Positions 53,207 through 62,345 of a DNA stretch of 64,000 bases are shown in pieces. This DNA comes from Paenibacillus peoriae (GTDB lineage: Bacteria > Bacillota > Bacilli > Paenibacillales > Paenibacillaceae). The notes beneath the pieces are model-generated. The model saw only the letters and a program-made list of their open reading frames with translations. It made no database searches and was not told where the DNA came from. A program made the position numbers and the translations under genes. The first letter of the stretch is position 1; the number at the start of each line of letters is the position of its first letter. The DNA lies in the NCBI RefSeq assembly GCF_022531965.1, contig NZ_CP092831.1:5365001-5429000 (forward strand), given 5' to 3'.

Positions 53207-53255
53207 ATCCGTCATCTCCTTATCCCATTTTAAGAATATAATGAAAAGGCATACA

Positions 53256-53269
53256 TGAAAGCGTTTTAT
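53256..53269. promoter_or_regulatory. cre-like CcpA site upstream of the GH3 gene
   Basis: TGAAAGCGTTTTAT matches the cre consensus TGWAANCGNTNWCA at 12 of 14 positions and lies 50 bases before the GH3 start codon. Carbon catabolite repression is expected for such an enzyme. Confidence 0.55.
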
Positions 53270-53441
53270 ATATCATAGCTAAAAAGGAGTATCCCGGCAA
53301 CAATACCGAAAACATCCTATACTGGATGAAAGAGAGTCGCAGCATAAAGACAAAAAAAGTTGCATTTTACCTTCAATATACAAAGCTAAAAATAATATTT
53401 TTTGGTATAATCAGGATATATCATTGAAGGAGGAAGCGCTG

Positions 53442-53912
53442 ATGAAAAATACCGGAATGACAAGGCCCCTGGATCAATTGGGGCGAATTGTACTCCCTAA
53501 GGAAATGCGCACCACAATGGATATCAATATCGGTGATTCGCTTGAATTCTTCGTAGATGAAGAAGGATTTGTATTAAGAAAATACACGGGTGTCTCCTGC
53601 AAATTTTGCGGCGCGGTGGATCACTTAACTTATTTTCGGGACAGCTTTATCTGCGCTGATTGCATTCAATTATTAAAGACCGATGAAAATGTGCATGCCA
53701 CAAGCAATGATGCTATCCAGGCTCAAGAACATACCCAGCCGATCCGAAACAACACAACGTGGCAGCCCAAGCAATCCAGAGTGCAGCAAGGTGAAATGGT
53801 AAAAAAGCTTCGCAAGCTAATTCAGGATCACCCGAACCTGCCACAAAAAGTGTATGCAGAAATGCTCGATATCTCCCAAGGCCGGGTGTCCCAGTTGAAA
53901 AAGCTACTCTAA
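53442..53912 (+). CDS. SpoVT/AbrB-like regulator with zinc ribbon and C-terminal HTH (paralog 2)
   Basis: 156 residues, same three-part design as the genes at 16727 and 63253: GMTRPLDQLGRIVLPKEMRTTMDINIGDSLEFF, then CKFCG...CADC, then LPQKVYAEMLDISQGRVSQLKKLL. ATG 53442 has AAGGAGG at eight bases; upstream in-frame TTG 53424 is less likely. Its terminator is the strong stem at 53989. Confidence 0.86.
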   Translation: MKNTGMTRPLDQLGRIVLPKEMRTTMDINIGDSLEFFVDEEGFVLRKYTGVSCKFCGAVDHLTYFRDSFICADCIQLLKTDENVHATSNDAIQAQEHTQPIRNNTTWQPKQSRVQQGEMVKKLRKLIQDHPNLPQKVYAEMLDISQGRVSQLKKLL

Positions 53913-53988
53913 ACCTTCTAAATCTATATCCCAAAATCATACACAATGTACCGACGACCCTATTCATTTTTTTGTCACAACTTCGATT

Positions 53989-54049
53989 GCCAGGTATAGA
54001 GTAAGGCGCATATCTACGGATGTGCCCCTTACTCTATACCTGGCTTTTT
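53989..54049 (+). terminator. Strong terminator after AbrB-like paralog 2
   Basis: GCCAGGTATAGAGTAAGG and CCTTACTCTATACCTGGC form an 18-bp stem, with a further GCGCA/TGTGC region inside, followed by TTTTT. Confidence 0.9.
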
Positions 54050-54070
54050 CGTGTCGGCCGCTCTTGCTAA

Positions 54071-54086
54071 TGTGACAATAGTCACA
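54071..54086. promoter_or_regulatory. Fnr-like box upstream of nrdDG
   Basis: TGTGA-CAATAG-TCACA is a perfect match to the Fnr/Crp-type palindrome (TGTGA-N6-TCACA). It lies about 120 bases before nrdD, as expected for oxygen-dependent activation of the anaerobic reductase. Confidence 0.7.
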
Positions 54087-54205
54087 TACTCCCGATGTAT
54101 ACGTATATACAATATATAGATCGAAACAATTGGTTATCACTAGATATCATCAATATGTTGTTTTTGTGAAAAATATATATATTTTACTATATGGAGGGTT
54201 TTACG

Positions 54206-56155
54206 ATGAAGGTGCTGGAGGAACATCAATTATACGACATCGGCGAGCGGGTCATTGGGGCACAAGATCTGGACATGCTGCGGGAGAATGCAAATTTGAA
54301 TGGAGAATCGTTCAGCGGCAAAATGAGCAAGCTTGGGTCCGAGTATGCCAAATGGTATGCGCGCCTGCGGGTACTTCCGCCTGAACTGACGAACGCGATT
54401 GATCACGGATATGTATATGTTCACGATTTGGACCAATACGCACTCGGAACTACGAATTGTATCTTTATCCCTTTTGGCCGGTTACTACAAGACGGATTCA
54501 ATACAGGCAATGGCTCTGTACGCACACCGCAAACGATTATGTCCGCTATGGCACTAGTTGCCATCATATTCCAGTCTCAGCAAAATAGCCAATTCGGAGG
54601 TGTCTCCGCCAATAAAATAGATTGGGACCTTGCCCCATACGTTGCCCGGTCCTTCCGCAAGCATCTGCGCAAGGGACTTCGGCTGTTCGAGGAAGAGATA
54701 GAATCCAGTCTGACTGACGATGAACTACATATGGCCAATCCCCATTTGCAAGAAGCCTGCCCTCGTTCATACGCATTCGCTCGCGAAGAGACGGAGACGG
54801 AAACCCGACAGGCTGCTGAATCGCTCATTCATAACCTGAACACCATGAGCAGTCGCGCGGGTGGACAGATTCCATTCACTTCACTGAATTACGGAATGTG
54901 CACGTCTGCTGAGGGACGGCTTGTTACTCAATCGCTGCTGGAGGCCACGATTCGCGGCTTGGGTAGCGGGGAAACTCCTATTTTTCCACAGCATATTTTC
55001 CAATGCAAAGAGGGAATCAATCAGGCAGAAGGCGACGTCAATTATGATTTGTTCTTACGGGCGGTAGAATGCTCTAGCAGACGGATGTATCCCAATTTTG
55101 TGAATGTGGATGCCACCTTTAACCTGCCTTTTTACCGTGCTGATGACCCGGATACCATTATAGCGACAATGGGTTGCCGTACCCGCACCATTTCTGACCG
55201 TTTCGGTAGAAATCGGCAGAGTGGTAAGGGAAATCTCTCCTTCAATACCATTAATCTGGTGCGGCTTGGCATTGAGTATGGTATTTGCACAGGCAAACGC
55301 CTGACACCTGACCGTGATCGCTTTGATGCGAGACTAGAAGAAGTTATGCGCATTGCGGTGGATGGCTTAATCCATCGCTATCAAATCCAGACCAGCCAGC
55401 CGGCCAAAGCCTCGGACTTTATGATGCGCGAAGGGGTATGGGAAGGTGGAGAACAACTAGAGCCAGATGATAAGGTGGGAAGCATACTAAAACACGGTAC
55501 GCTTTCGATCGGATTCATCGGACTGGCTGAGTGCATGAAGGCACTATACGGGAAACACCACGGGGAGGATGATTTCGTATACCGCGAGGCACAGCGAATC
55601 ATCACTTCTATGCGCGTGTATTGCGATCGAATGAGTGAATATCACAATTTGAATATTACATTGTTCGCTACGCCTGCCGAAGGTCTGTCGGGCAAGTTCA
55701 CCTTGCTGGATCAACGTGATTTCGGGATTATTCCTGAGGTAAATGATCGAGAATATTACACGAATTCTTTTCATATTCCCGTGTATTACACACTCCCGGC
55801 TGCTCGTAAAATCAGCTTGGAAGCTCCGTTCCATAACCTATGCAACGCTGGTGCGATATCATACATTGAGCTGGACGGTAATGCGCGGAATAACCCGGAT
55901 GCGTTTCTTAAAATTGTTCAATACGCGCTGCATCAGAATATCGGCTACTTCTCCATCAACCATCCGGTGGATCGTTGTACGGAATGCGGTTATGAAGGGA
56001 TTATCGGGACAAGCTGCCCCCAATGTGGCACAGATGAGGAGCACACACACTTTCAGCGCTTACGTCGGGTAACCGGATATCTGACAGGAGATTATACCGT
56101 TCGCTTTAATGCTGCAAAACAGGCAGAAGTTCGAGACCGGGTGAAACATAAGTGA
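54206..56155 (+). CDS. nrdD: Anaerobic ribonucleoside-triphosphate reductase NrdD
   Basis: 649 residues. Class III ribonucleotide reductase, which makes deoxynucleotides without oxygen. The radical Gly is in RVTGYLTGD (Gly624) near the C-terminus; a zinc site CTECG...CPQCG precedes it. Cys85 in LGTTNC is a likely active-site Cys. ATG 54206 follows GGAGGG by seven bases. nrdG follows with a four-base overlap. Confidence 0.95.
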   Translation: MKVLEEHQLYDIGERVIGAQDLDMLRENANLNGESFSGKMSKLGSEYAKWYARLRVLPPELTNAIDHGYVYVHDLDQYALGTTNCIFIPFGRLLQDGFNTGNGSVRTPQTIMSAMALVAIIFQSQQNSQFGGVSANKIDWDLAPYVARSFRKHLRKGLRLFEEEIESSLTDDELHMANPHLQEACPRSYAFAREETETETRQAAESLIHNLNTMSSRAGGQIPFTSLNYGMCTSAEGRLVTQSLLEATIRGLGSGETPIFPQHIFQCKEGINQAEGDVNYDLFLRAVECSSRRMYPNFVNVDATFNLPFYRADDPDTIIATMGCRTRTISDRFGRNRQSGKGNLSFNTINLVRLGIEYGICTGKRLTPDRDRFDARLEEVMRIAVDGLIHRYQIQTSQPAKASDFMMREGVWEGGEQLEPDDKVGSILKHGTLSIGFIGLAECMKALYGKHHGEDDFVYREAQRIITSMRVYCDRMSEYHNLNITLFATPAEGLSGKFTLLDQRDFGIIPEVNDREYYTNSFHIPVYYTLPAARKISLEAPFHNLCNAGAISYIELDGNARNNPDAFLKIVQYALHQNIGYFSINHPVDRCTECGYEGIIGTSCPQCGTDEEHTHFQRLRRVTGYLTGDYTVRFNAAKQAEVRDRVKHK

Positions 56156-56649
56156 ATTTATGTGGCTACATTCCGGAATCTCTGAATGAAGGATACGGCC
56201 TGCGTACCGTCGTGTTCATTAGCGGTTGCCGTCATGCCTGTCCCGGATGCTTTAATCCAGCGTCGTGGAGCTTCCGTGCAGGTGAGCCATTCACCCCCCA
56301 ACGACAACAGGAGGTCATTCGTGACATCATGGAAAATCCGTTGTTGGACGGACTGACTCTCTGCGGGGGAGACCCGTTTTTCTCAGCAGCAGAATGCTCG
56401 CAATTTGTGCGTGACTTCCGTGCGGCCTGTCCCGACCGAACCGTGTGGGCTTACACTGGCTTTGTCTATGAAGATCTACTCACAGATCAGGAGCGACAAA
56501 AGCTAGCACTTTTGTGCGATGTGATTGTGGATGGTCGTTTTGTAGAACAGCAAAAGGACCTGACCCTTCCCTTCCGGGGCAGTCGCAACCAGCGTCTAGT
56601 AGATGTAAAAGCTAGCATTCAGGCAGGCTATACCGTTTCATTGGCTTAA
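56152..56649 (+). CDS. nrdG: Anaerobic ribonucleotide reductase activating enzyme NrdG
   Basis: 165 residues. Radical-SAM enzyme with the cluster motif CRHACPGC at 26-33. It makes the glycyl radical in NrdD. Starts at GTG 56152 overlapping the nrdD stop codon (GTGA). DGLTLCGGDPFF is the SAM-binding GGDP motif. Confidence 0.95.
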   Translation: MNLCGYIPESLNEGYGLRTVVFISGCRHACPGCFNPASWSFRAGEPFTPQRQQEVIRDIMENPLLDGLTLCGGDPFFSAAECSQFVRDFRAACPDRTVWAYTGFVYEDLLTDQERQKLALLCDVIVDGRFVEQQKDLTLPFRGSRNQRLVDVKASIQAGYTVSLA

Positions 56650-56676
56650 ACTCGGCATATGGTATATCTAATCTAG

Positions 56677-56713
56677 GACAAGTCTCCATCATGGATGAGG
56701 CTTGTCTTTTTTT
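56677..56713 (+). terminator. Terminator of nrdDG
   Basis: GACAAG...CTTGTC stem with a nested CTCCAT/ATGGATGAG part, followed by seven T. Confidence 0.85.
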
Positions 56714-56829
56714 GCATATCCCTAACAGATTCCATTGCAGTTTCTATTGCGCATCCTGCAAGTTTCACTTATGATGGTGAACAAGTATACGAGTGCATAA
56801 TTATTCGTCATACCTTAACCGCATAGCTT

Positions 56830-57002
56830 GGAGATAGGTGTCTGTTCTATTCAGATCAGGCTTAAAAGGGAAGCCGGTGCAAATCCGGCACGGTCCCGCC
56901 ACTGTAAACGGGGAACTTTCAGCTGTTCATACAACCACTGGTCCACAGACCGGGAAGGGATGCTGAGAGTCATGATCCGTAAGTCAGGAGACCTGCCTAT
57001 TT
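56830..57002 (+). ncRNA. Cobalamin riboswitch of metE
   Basis: In order: ATAGGTG, AAAAGGGAAGCCGGTGCAAATCCGGCACGGT, CCCGCCACTGTAA (B12 box), then AAGTCAGGAGACCTGCCTAT. AGGT/GCCTAT at the ends form P1. It controls metE, which is not needed when B12 is present and MetH can work. Confidence 0.95.
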
Positions 57003-57080
57003 TAACAACATCGCAAGTACCTACGGAAGATAGGGAGGTGTTAAGAGCAGTCGCCGTATTTTTGATTTTTTAATCACGGA

Positions 57081-57132
57081 GGCATTCTTTCCCCTACTTA
57101 TTTTTAACTCTGGGGGGAAGAATGCCTTTTTT
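57081..57132 (+). terminator. Riboswitch-linked terminator before metE
   Basis: GGCATTCTTTCCCC and GGGGAAGAATGCC form a 13-bp stem followed by six T, between the riboswitch and metE: a transcription-attenuation expression platform. Confidence 0.85.
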
Positions 57133-57175
57133 GGTACGTAAAAATAAAACAGCCACCCGCTAGGAGGAAAAGTAC

Positions 57176-59494
57176 ATGTCCGTCATTGAATGGCCTGAAT
57201 TGTCCGGCTTAATTAGCAGTAATCTGGGATATCCGCGTATCGGCGAAAACCGGGAATGGAAGAAAGCACTGGAACGCTTCTGGAACGGCAGTATTAACGA
57301 AAGCGAACTGCAAACGGAGATGAAAAGATTACGGTTGGAGCATCTGAGCAAGCAGCGTGACAAGGGGATTGATCGCATTCCTGTCGGAGACTTCTCCTAT
57401 TATGATCACATGCTGGATACATCTGTGATGTTCGGTCTGGTACCCGAAAGGTTCAACCATCGTCCCGCAGGTCCGGTTCCTCTGTCCGTGTATTTCGGGA
57501 TCGCTCGTGGACAGAAGGGAGCAACCGCCAGTGAAATGACCAAATGGATGAATACCAATTATCACTACATCGTTCCTGAATTGGCAAACGCAGTCCCGGT
57601 GTTCACTGAAAATAAACCTTTACAGGCTTATCTTGAAGCAAAACAGGAGCTAGGCATTGATGGGAAACCGGTCCTCATCGGCCCCTATTCATTCGTTACC
57701 CTTTCCAAAGGCTATGATCGTAAGGAACTTGCTTCTATTATAAGAACCTTCCTGCCTTTATACACCCGTGTCCTGTCTGAACTAGCAGCAGAAGGTGTTC
57801 AATGGGTCCAAATCGATGAACCTGTCCTGACCACCTCATTCCCAGTAGAGGATCTGGACATTATTCAGGAAGTCTATGAAGCTTTGACCCAAGCTGCGCC
57901 CTCTTTAAATATAATGCTGCAAACCTACTTTGGCAGCCTGGACCATTATGAGCGTCTGTCCGCACTTCCGGTACAGGGACTGGGTCTTGATTTTGTGTAT
58001 GATGATGGCGAAAATCTTCAGCATATATTGCAGCATGGTTTCCCTAAAGGAAAAACGCTGGGCGCTGGGGTCATTGATGGGCGCAATATATGGCGCAGCG
58101 ACCTGAACGCTGTGGCTACCCTGCTGGGCCAGTTAGCGGAACAAACCACTGCCGAGCAGCTTATCGTTCAGCCATCATGCAGTCTCCTGCATGTGCCAGT
58201 TAGTCTAGAGGCAGAGCACAAGCTAGATCGAGAACTGGTCCAAGCGCTGGCCTTTGCCGATGAAAAGCTTGAGGAAATCGCCGTCCTGACGGCTGCACTT
58301 GGCAAACACGATCCATCCGCACTCACCAAGCTTGGACAAAGTGCAGATGCGGTAGCCCGTTTCAACAGCTCAGCGGCACGCGTACAGACAGCTGCCGATC
58401 TGGCTGACTTACTAGCCAAGGAGCCTCTGTCACGCAGCGTTCCTTTCGCTGAGCGTCGTGAGATTCAGCAAAATAAGCTGAAGTTGCCTCCGCTGCCTAC
58501 GACGACTATTGGTAGCTTCCCGCAAACTGCCGAGATCCGCAAGGCCCGCCTGCACTATCGCAAAGGAGAATGGTCTGCCGAGCAATACCGGACGTTCATC
58601 CAACAGCAAATCAAGGAATGGATTGATATTCAGGAGGACATTGGCATTGACGTGCTTGTACACGGGGAATTTGAGCGGACCGATATGGTTGAATTTTTTG
58701 GCGAAAAGCTGAACGGCTTTGCTTTTACGCAAAACGGATGGGTACAGTCCTACGGCTCCCGCTGCGTCAAACCACCGATTATATACGGAGACGTTTCCTT
58801 CGATCAGCCCATGACTGTGGAAGAAACGGCATTCGCCCAATCGTTAACCTCCAAGCCTGTTAAGGGAATGCTTACAGGCCCTGTGACCATTTTGAACTGG
58901 TCTTTTGAACGTAATGATATTCCGCGCAGTCAAGTCGCTTTACAGTTGGCTCTGGCATTACGGGCAGAGGTAGAGGCACTGGAACAAGCGGGCATCGGCA
59001 TGATTCAGGTCGATGAACCCGCAATTCGTGAAGGGCTTCCGCTGAAAAAAGAACAACAGCAAGCCTATCTGGATTGGGCGGTTCAAGCCTTCCTTGTGAC
59101 CACGGCCACCGTTGAGCCTGCGACCCAAATCCATACGCATATGTGCTATTCTGAATTTCAGCATATGATTCAGTCCATCTCTGACATGGATGCCGACGTT
59201 ATATCTATTGAAACTTCGCGAAGCCACGGAGAACTGATTGTCAGCTTTGAAGATCAGGTATACGACAAAGGCATCGGTCTGGGCGTGTACGATATCCACA
59301 GTCCGCGCATCCCCGATGTATCTGAAATGCTAAGCATGATCCAGCGTGCCCTGCGCGTACTGCCATCAGATTTGTTCTGGGTTAATCCGGATTGTGGTCT
59401 GAAAACCCGCACCAAAGAGGAATCTGTCGCCGCCTTGCGACAAATGGTACAAGCGGCTCAAGCAGCCCGGGCTGCATTGGCTGTATCCAACTAA
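57176..59494 (+). CDS. metE: Cobalamin-independent methionine synthase MetE
   Basis: 772 residues, the full MetE length. It methylates homocysteine using methyl-tetrahydrofolate triglutamate. The N-terminal domain begins NLGYPRIGENREWKKALERFW; the C-terminal catalytic domain carries the zinc ligands in THMCYSEF and NPDCGLKTR, with the TTIGSFPQT start. ATG 57176 follows AGGAGG. Controlled by the upstream riboswitch. Confidence 0.96.
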   Translation: MSVIEWPELSGLISSNLGYPRIGENREWKKALERFWNGSINESELQTEMKRLRLEHLSKQRDKGIDRIPVGDFSYYDHMLDTSVMFGLVPERFNHRPAGPVPLSVYFGIARGQKGATASEMTKWMNTNYHYIVPELANAVPVFTENKPLQAYLEAKQELGIDGKPVLIGPYSFVTLSKGYDRKELASIIRTFLPLYTRVLSELAAEGVQWVQIDEPVLTTSFPVEDLDIIQEVYEALTQAAPSLNIMLQTYFGSLDHYERLSALPVQGLGLDFVYDDGENLQHILQHGFPKGKTLGAGVIDGRNIWRSDLNAVATLLGQLAEQTTAEQLIVQPSCSLLHVPVSLEAEHKLDRELVQALAFADEKLEEIAVLTAALGKHDPSALTKLGQSADAVARFNSSAARVQTAADLADLLAKEPLSRSVPFAERREIQQNKLKLPPLPTTTIGSFPQTAEIRKARLHYRKGEWSAEQYRTFIQQQIKEWIDIQEDIGIDVLVHGEFERTDMVEFFGEKLNGFAFTQNGWVQSYGSRCVKPPIIYGDVSFDQPMTVEETAFAQSLTSKPVKGMLTGPVTILNWSFERNDIPRSQVALQLALALRAEVEALEQAGIGMIQVDEPAIREGLPLKKEQQQAYLDWAVQAFLVTTATVEPATQIHTHMCYSEFQHMIQSISDMDADVISIETSRSHGELIVSFEDQVYDKGIGLGVYDIHSPRIPDVSEMLSMIQRALRVLPSDLFWVNPDCGLKTRTKEESVAALRQMVQAAQAARAALAVSN

Positions 59495-59581
59495 TTTTTT
59501 ATCGTTTCGAATCACGCCTTCATTTTCAACATATTCTGTTCCCCTTTCCGGTCCTTTCTGCTAAAAGCCCGGGAAGGGGAT

Positions 59582-60115
59582 TTATTCTAGGTCATATAAT
59601 GTATAAGCGCCTTGAATATGCTTCATTTTCATCTGCTTCATATGTACGCCTAAGCCATGTTCTCGATCCCAGGAACAACTAAAATTCAAATACAGTTCAT
59701 CCTTTGCCGATGAGTCGGAAATCAGTATAGACATAAGCTGTATTCGATTCAACAATTGTTCCGGCCGCTCCACATAAGGCGCATATTCATCCGGGTCCTC
59801 TCCCCATGTACTGTAAGCATTCCGATACTTTTCCACGATGCCAGCATAATGATGGTGTATGGATTCCAACACTTGAGGATGAATAGCTGATGAATATTCC
59901 ATATACTGCTCCCATGTCTTTTTTTGCAACTGTGTAGGTTCTTCTATCGTCTGTGCCTGTTCTTCGGAGTCGGCTCCCACGATAAATTCGACTTCTACTT
60001 CCGAGGGTTGCCCGCAAAAATTAAGTTGTACTACACCACGCAGAACAATCTCCTCAGATACATCCCAAGATTCATCATCCTGTTCCAGTTCCATATACCA
60101 GTGTTTCCAATCCAT
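59582..60115 (-). CDS. Hypothetical protein, 177 aa
   Basis: A soluble, acidic protein (MDWKHWYMELEQDDESWD at the start) with a beta-rich first half and a helical middle (EQYMEYSSAIHPQVLESIHHHYAGIVEKYR). The general look recalls single-domain DUF/immunity-like proteins of Firmicutes, but no family can be named with confidence. No neighbouring toxin is seen. It stands alone on the minus strand, convergent with metE. Confidence 0.7.
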   Translation of the reverse strand: MDWKHWYMELEQDDESWDVSEEIVLRGVVQLNFCGQPSEVEVEFIVGADSEEQAQTIEEPTQLQKKTWEQYMEYSSAIHPQVLESIHHHYAGIVEKYRNAYSTWGEDPDEYAPYVERPEQLLNRIQLMSILISDSSAKDELYLNFSCSWDREHGLGVHMKQMKMKHIQGAYTLYDLE

Positions 60116-60496
60116 CCTTTACCCACCTCTTCATAAAAAGTATCTTTAACCGTATTGAATACTTTACAATCTATCATTTTAATGAATGAAATTAAAGCGG
60201 CATCCTATCTGTGCTTCCAGCCATATTTCGATGAATTCCCAAATAAAAATACTTTTTTCTACAACATTCGCTACTCAATAAAGCCTCCAAGGAAGGAAAT
60301 CTGTCCATTTTGACACAAATATTTTATTATTAAAAATTTAGTACCTTGCATTAATCAGTACATGATGTTAAATTATACCTGACTACTGTTCTATAATTAG
60401 TACCCGTGACAAATTACGCACAAACACACGTTTCTTTCCCTTATTCCGAACGACACCTATGAATTATTGATAACATCCAGGAAGGGAGCACCGCTC
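60116..60496. other. Intergenic region upstream of the PadR operon
   Basis: AT-rich, 381 bases. TTGACA at 60310-60315 and TATAAT at 60392-60397 are promoter-like, but their spacing does not make one promoter. AGTAC occurs three times (near 60340, 60357 and 60400), a possible PadR operator pattern. No gene was found. Confidence 0.35.
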
Positions 60497-60826
60497 GTGA
60501 ATGTGAACATCCAATTCAAAAAAGGGGTACTGGAACTGTGCGTTCTCGTTCTAATTGGACGCAAAGACCGTTATGGCTACGAGTTGGCGCAAGCCGTCTC
60601 CCGTCATATTGAAGTAGCCGAGGGAGCCCTATATCCACTGCTTCGCCGTCTGGTATCAGAAGGATACTGCACAACGTATTTACAGGAATCGACCGAGGGG
60701 CCTCCTCGCAAATATTATCGGCTGACCGATACTGGCAGTCATTATACAAGAATACTTACGCGGGAATGGAATGATTTTGTCCATAATGTCGCAAGCCTAC
60801 TGGAGGAAGGAAATTCCGATGAATAG
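60497..60826 (+). CDS. PadR-family transcriptional regulator
   Basis: 109 residues of a PadR winged helix (FKKGVLELCVLVLIGRKDRYGYELAQAVSRHIEVAEGALYPLLRRLVSEGYCTTYLQESTEGPPRKYYRLTDTG). GTG 60497 follows GGGAG by eight bases. The next gene begins before it ends, so the operon is tightly coupled and it most likely controls the membrane proteins downstream. Confidence 0.9.
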   Translation: MNVNIQFKKGVLELCVLVLIGRKDRYGYELAQAVSRHIEVAEGALYPLLRRLVSEGYCTTYLQESTEGPPRKYYRLTDTGSHYTRILTREWNDFVHNVASLLEEGNSDE

Positions 60827-61370
60827 AAAACAGTTTCTTACAGAGGTGGAACAGCGTCTTTCTCCTCTCCCTGCAGAGGTACGCAATGAGCTGCTTAGTG
60901 ATTTGAGCCAGCATTTTGACTACGGGTTGGTTAATGGCAAAAGCGAAAGTGAGATTGCCAATGAGCTGGGTAACCCAGAGGATATTGCCCGAGAAGCGTT
61001 GGATGATCCCAATGCAGCCTGGAACGCTTCTCCTCCGCTTCGCCAGGGAAGCTTTGCACGCAATATTTTTACTTTCCTAGGGCTGTTGTTTCTTAACTTG
61101 CTGATCTCCATCCCGATTATGGCTACCCTATGGGTAGTATGGGCTTCATTGGCTGTGGTATCGATCAGCTTCATTGTAGCCCCCCTTCTCGCTGTTACTG
61201 ATTATGCGCTAAACAGCACCTTTTACCCGGCCAAATTCTTTTTCTCTATCACGTTGACGGGTATAGGTCTATTGCTGCTGCCTGGTGTACGTTATCTCTT
61301 ACTCCTTATGGTCAAAGGCACAGTACGATACTGGAAATGGAATCAGACTACCCTGAGGGGAGCTTACTAA
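60819..61370 (+). CDS. DUF1700/HAAS-domain membrane protein
   Basis: 183 residues. N-terminal cytoplasmic HAAS-like helical domain (MNRKQFLTEVEQRLSPLPAEVRNELLSDLSQHFDYGL...ESEIANELGNPEDIAREAL), then three or four membrane segments. Such proteins accompany PadR regulators and are thought to act with them as sensors or transmitters. It overlaps the padR gene by eight bases (ATG 60819). Confidence 0.87.
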   Translation: MNRKQFLTEVEQRLSPLPAEVRNELLSDLSQHFDYGLVNGKSESEIANELGNPEDIAREALDDPNAAWNASPPLRQGSFARNIFTFLGLLFLNLLISIPIMATLWVVWASLAVVSISFIVAPLLAVTDYALNSTFYPAKFFFSITLTGIGLLLLPGVRYLLLLMVKGTVRYWKWNQTTLRGAY

Positions 61371-61374
61371 CAAC

Positions 61375-62226
61375 ATGAATAAAAAGTGGTTTATTGCAGC
61401 AGGTCTGTGCATTGTCATCGGTGTAGCCGGAATGGTGGCCTACGGTGCCCCATGGAGTCAACAAGTCATGAAGGAAACAACTGCGATTAACAAAAAATGG
61501 ACGTTTACACGTGGTCAGCTACAGAAGCTGAAAGTGGACAGCTCTGATGATGTCTCTATTTTGTTTACTCCTGGCTCTGGCGACCAAGGTACGATACGCA
61601 TTAGTGGAGAAGTTCAGACAAAGGTAGCCGACCAAATTCATAATGCCCAAATTGAGAACGGTAAGCTTACGATTCAATCGGAGCCGGCTCCTTCCTTGTC
61701 ATTCTTTTCGATCACTCCTGATTTGGATCAAACGATTACCGTAGAGATGCCCTCTGGCGAAACACTAACTGACCTACAGGTAGATGCACATTCAGGGAAT
61801 GTAAAACTTCAGGATGCCTCCGTGCAGAATACTTCCATCACCGCTACTTCAGGCACTGCCGAGATTACAAACCTCCAAAGTACCCACCTGATCGCAAATT
61901 TAACATCCGGCAATTTTACAGCCAGTCAGCTTGCAGCAGATATGGAGTTAAAGCTTACTTCAGGTGATGTTACCATTCGTGATTATAGCGGTAATGGCCT
62001 TATTTCCCTAACCTCAGGGGAGACAAATATTACGCAACGTGCCGTAGCCAACTTGGAAGTGAATGCTGATTCTGGTGACGTGAAGATTAAGCAAGCTCCC
62101 GATTTTAAAGGTGTTTATAATGTCCGCTCTGACTCTGGGAGTATCAATACTCCCGAATCTGTTCCCGGTAGTGTGAACGTGATTAAGGTCGAAACCACTT
62201 CAGGGGATATTTATATTTCCAAATAG
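61375..62226 (+). CDS. DUF4097-family anchored beta-helix-like protein
   Basis: 283 residues. N-terminal membrane anchor (WFIAAGLCIVIGVAGMVAYG), then an extracellular part rich in short repeats of the type TSG(D/N/E)... (SGNVKLQDASVQNTS, TSGTAEITNLQST, TSGNFTASQLAAD, TSGDVTIRDYSG, DSGDVKIKQA, TSGDIYISK), as in DUF4097 proteins. Last gene of the PadR operon. Probably an envelope-stress or surface protein. Confidence 0.88.
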   Translation: MNKKWFIAAGLCIVIGVAGMVAYGAPWSQQVMKETTAINKKWTFTRGQLQKLKVDSSDDVSILFTPGSGDQGTIRISGEVQTKVADQIHNAQIENGKLTIQSEPAPSLSFFSITPDLDQTITVEMPSGETLTDLQVDAHSGNVKLQDASVQNTSITATSGTAEITNLQSTHLIANLTSGNFTASQLAADMELKLTSGDVTIRDYSGNGLISLTSGETNITQRAVANLEVNADSGDVKIKQAPDFKGVYNVRSDSGSINTPESVPGSVNVIKVETTSGDIYISK

Positions 62227-62345
62227 AGACCTCTAAATGAATGCCTCATCAGAGGCGAAGTTTGGTTCAATGAGTTTAACCTTGTATAATGTAACCATGT
62301 GCCCAGATGCACAACCACATTATAGATTAATAAGGAGGAGACTGG

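Noticed and set aside
54100..54125. NrdR box near ACAATATATAG upstream of nrdD
   Set aside because: The match to the 16-base NrdR consensus is weak and there is no second box at the usual spacing.
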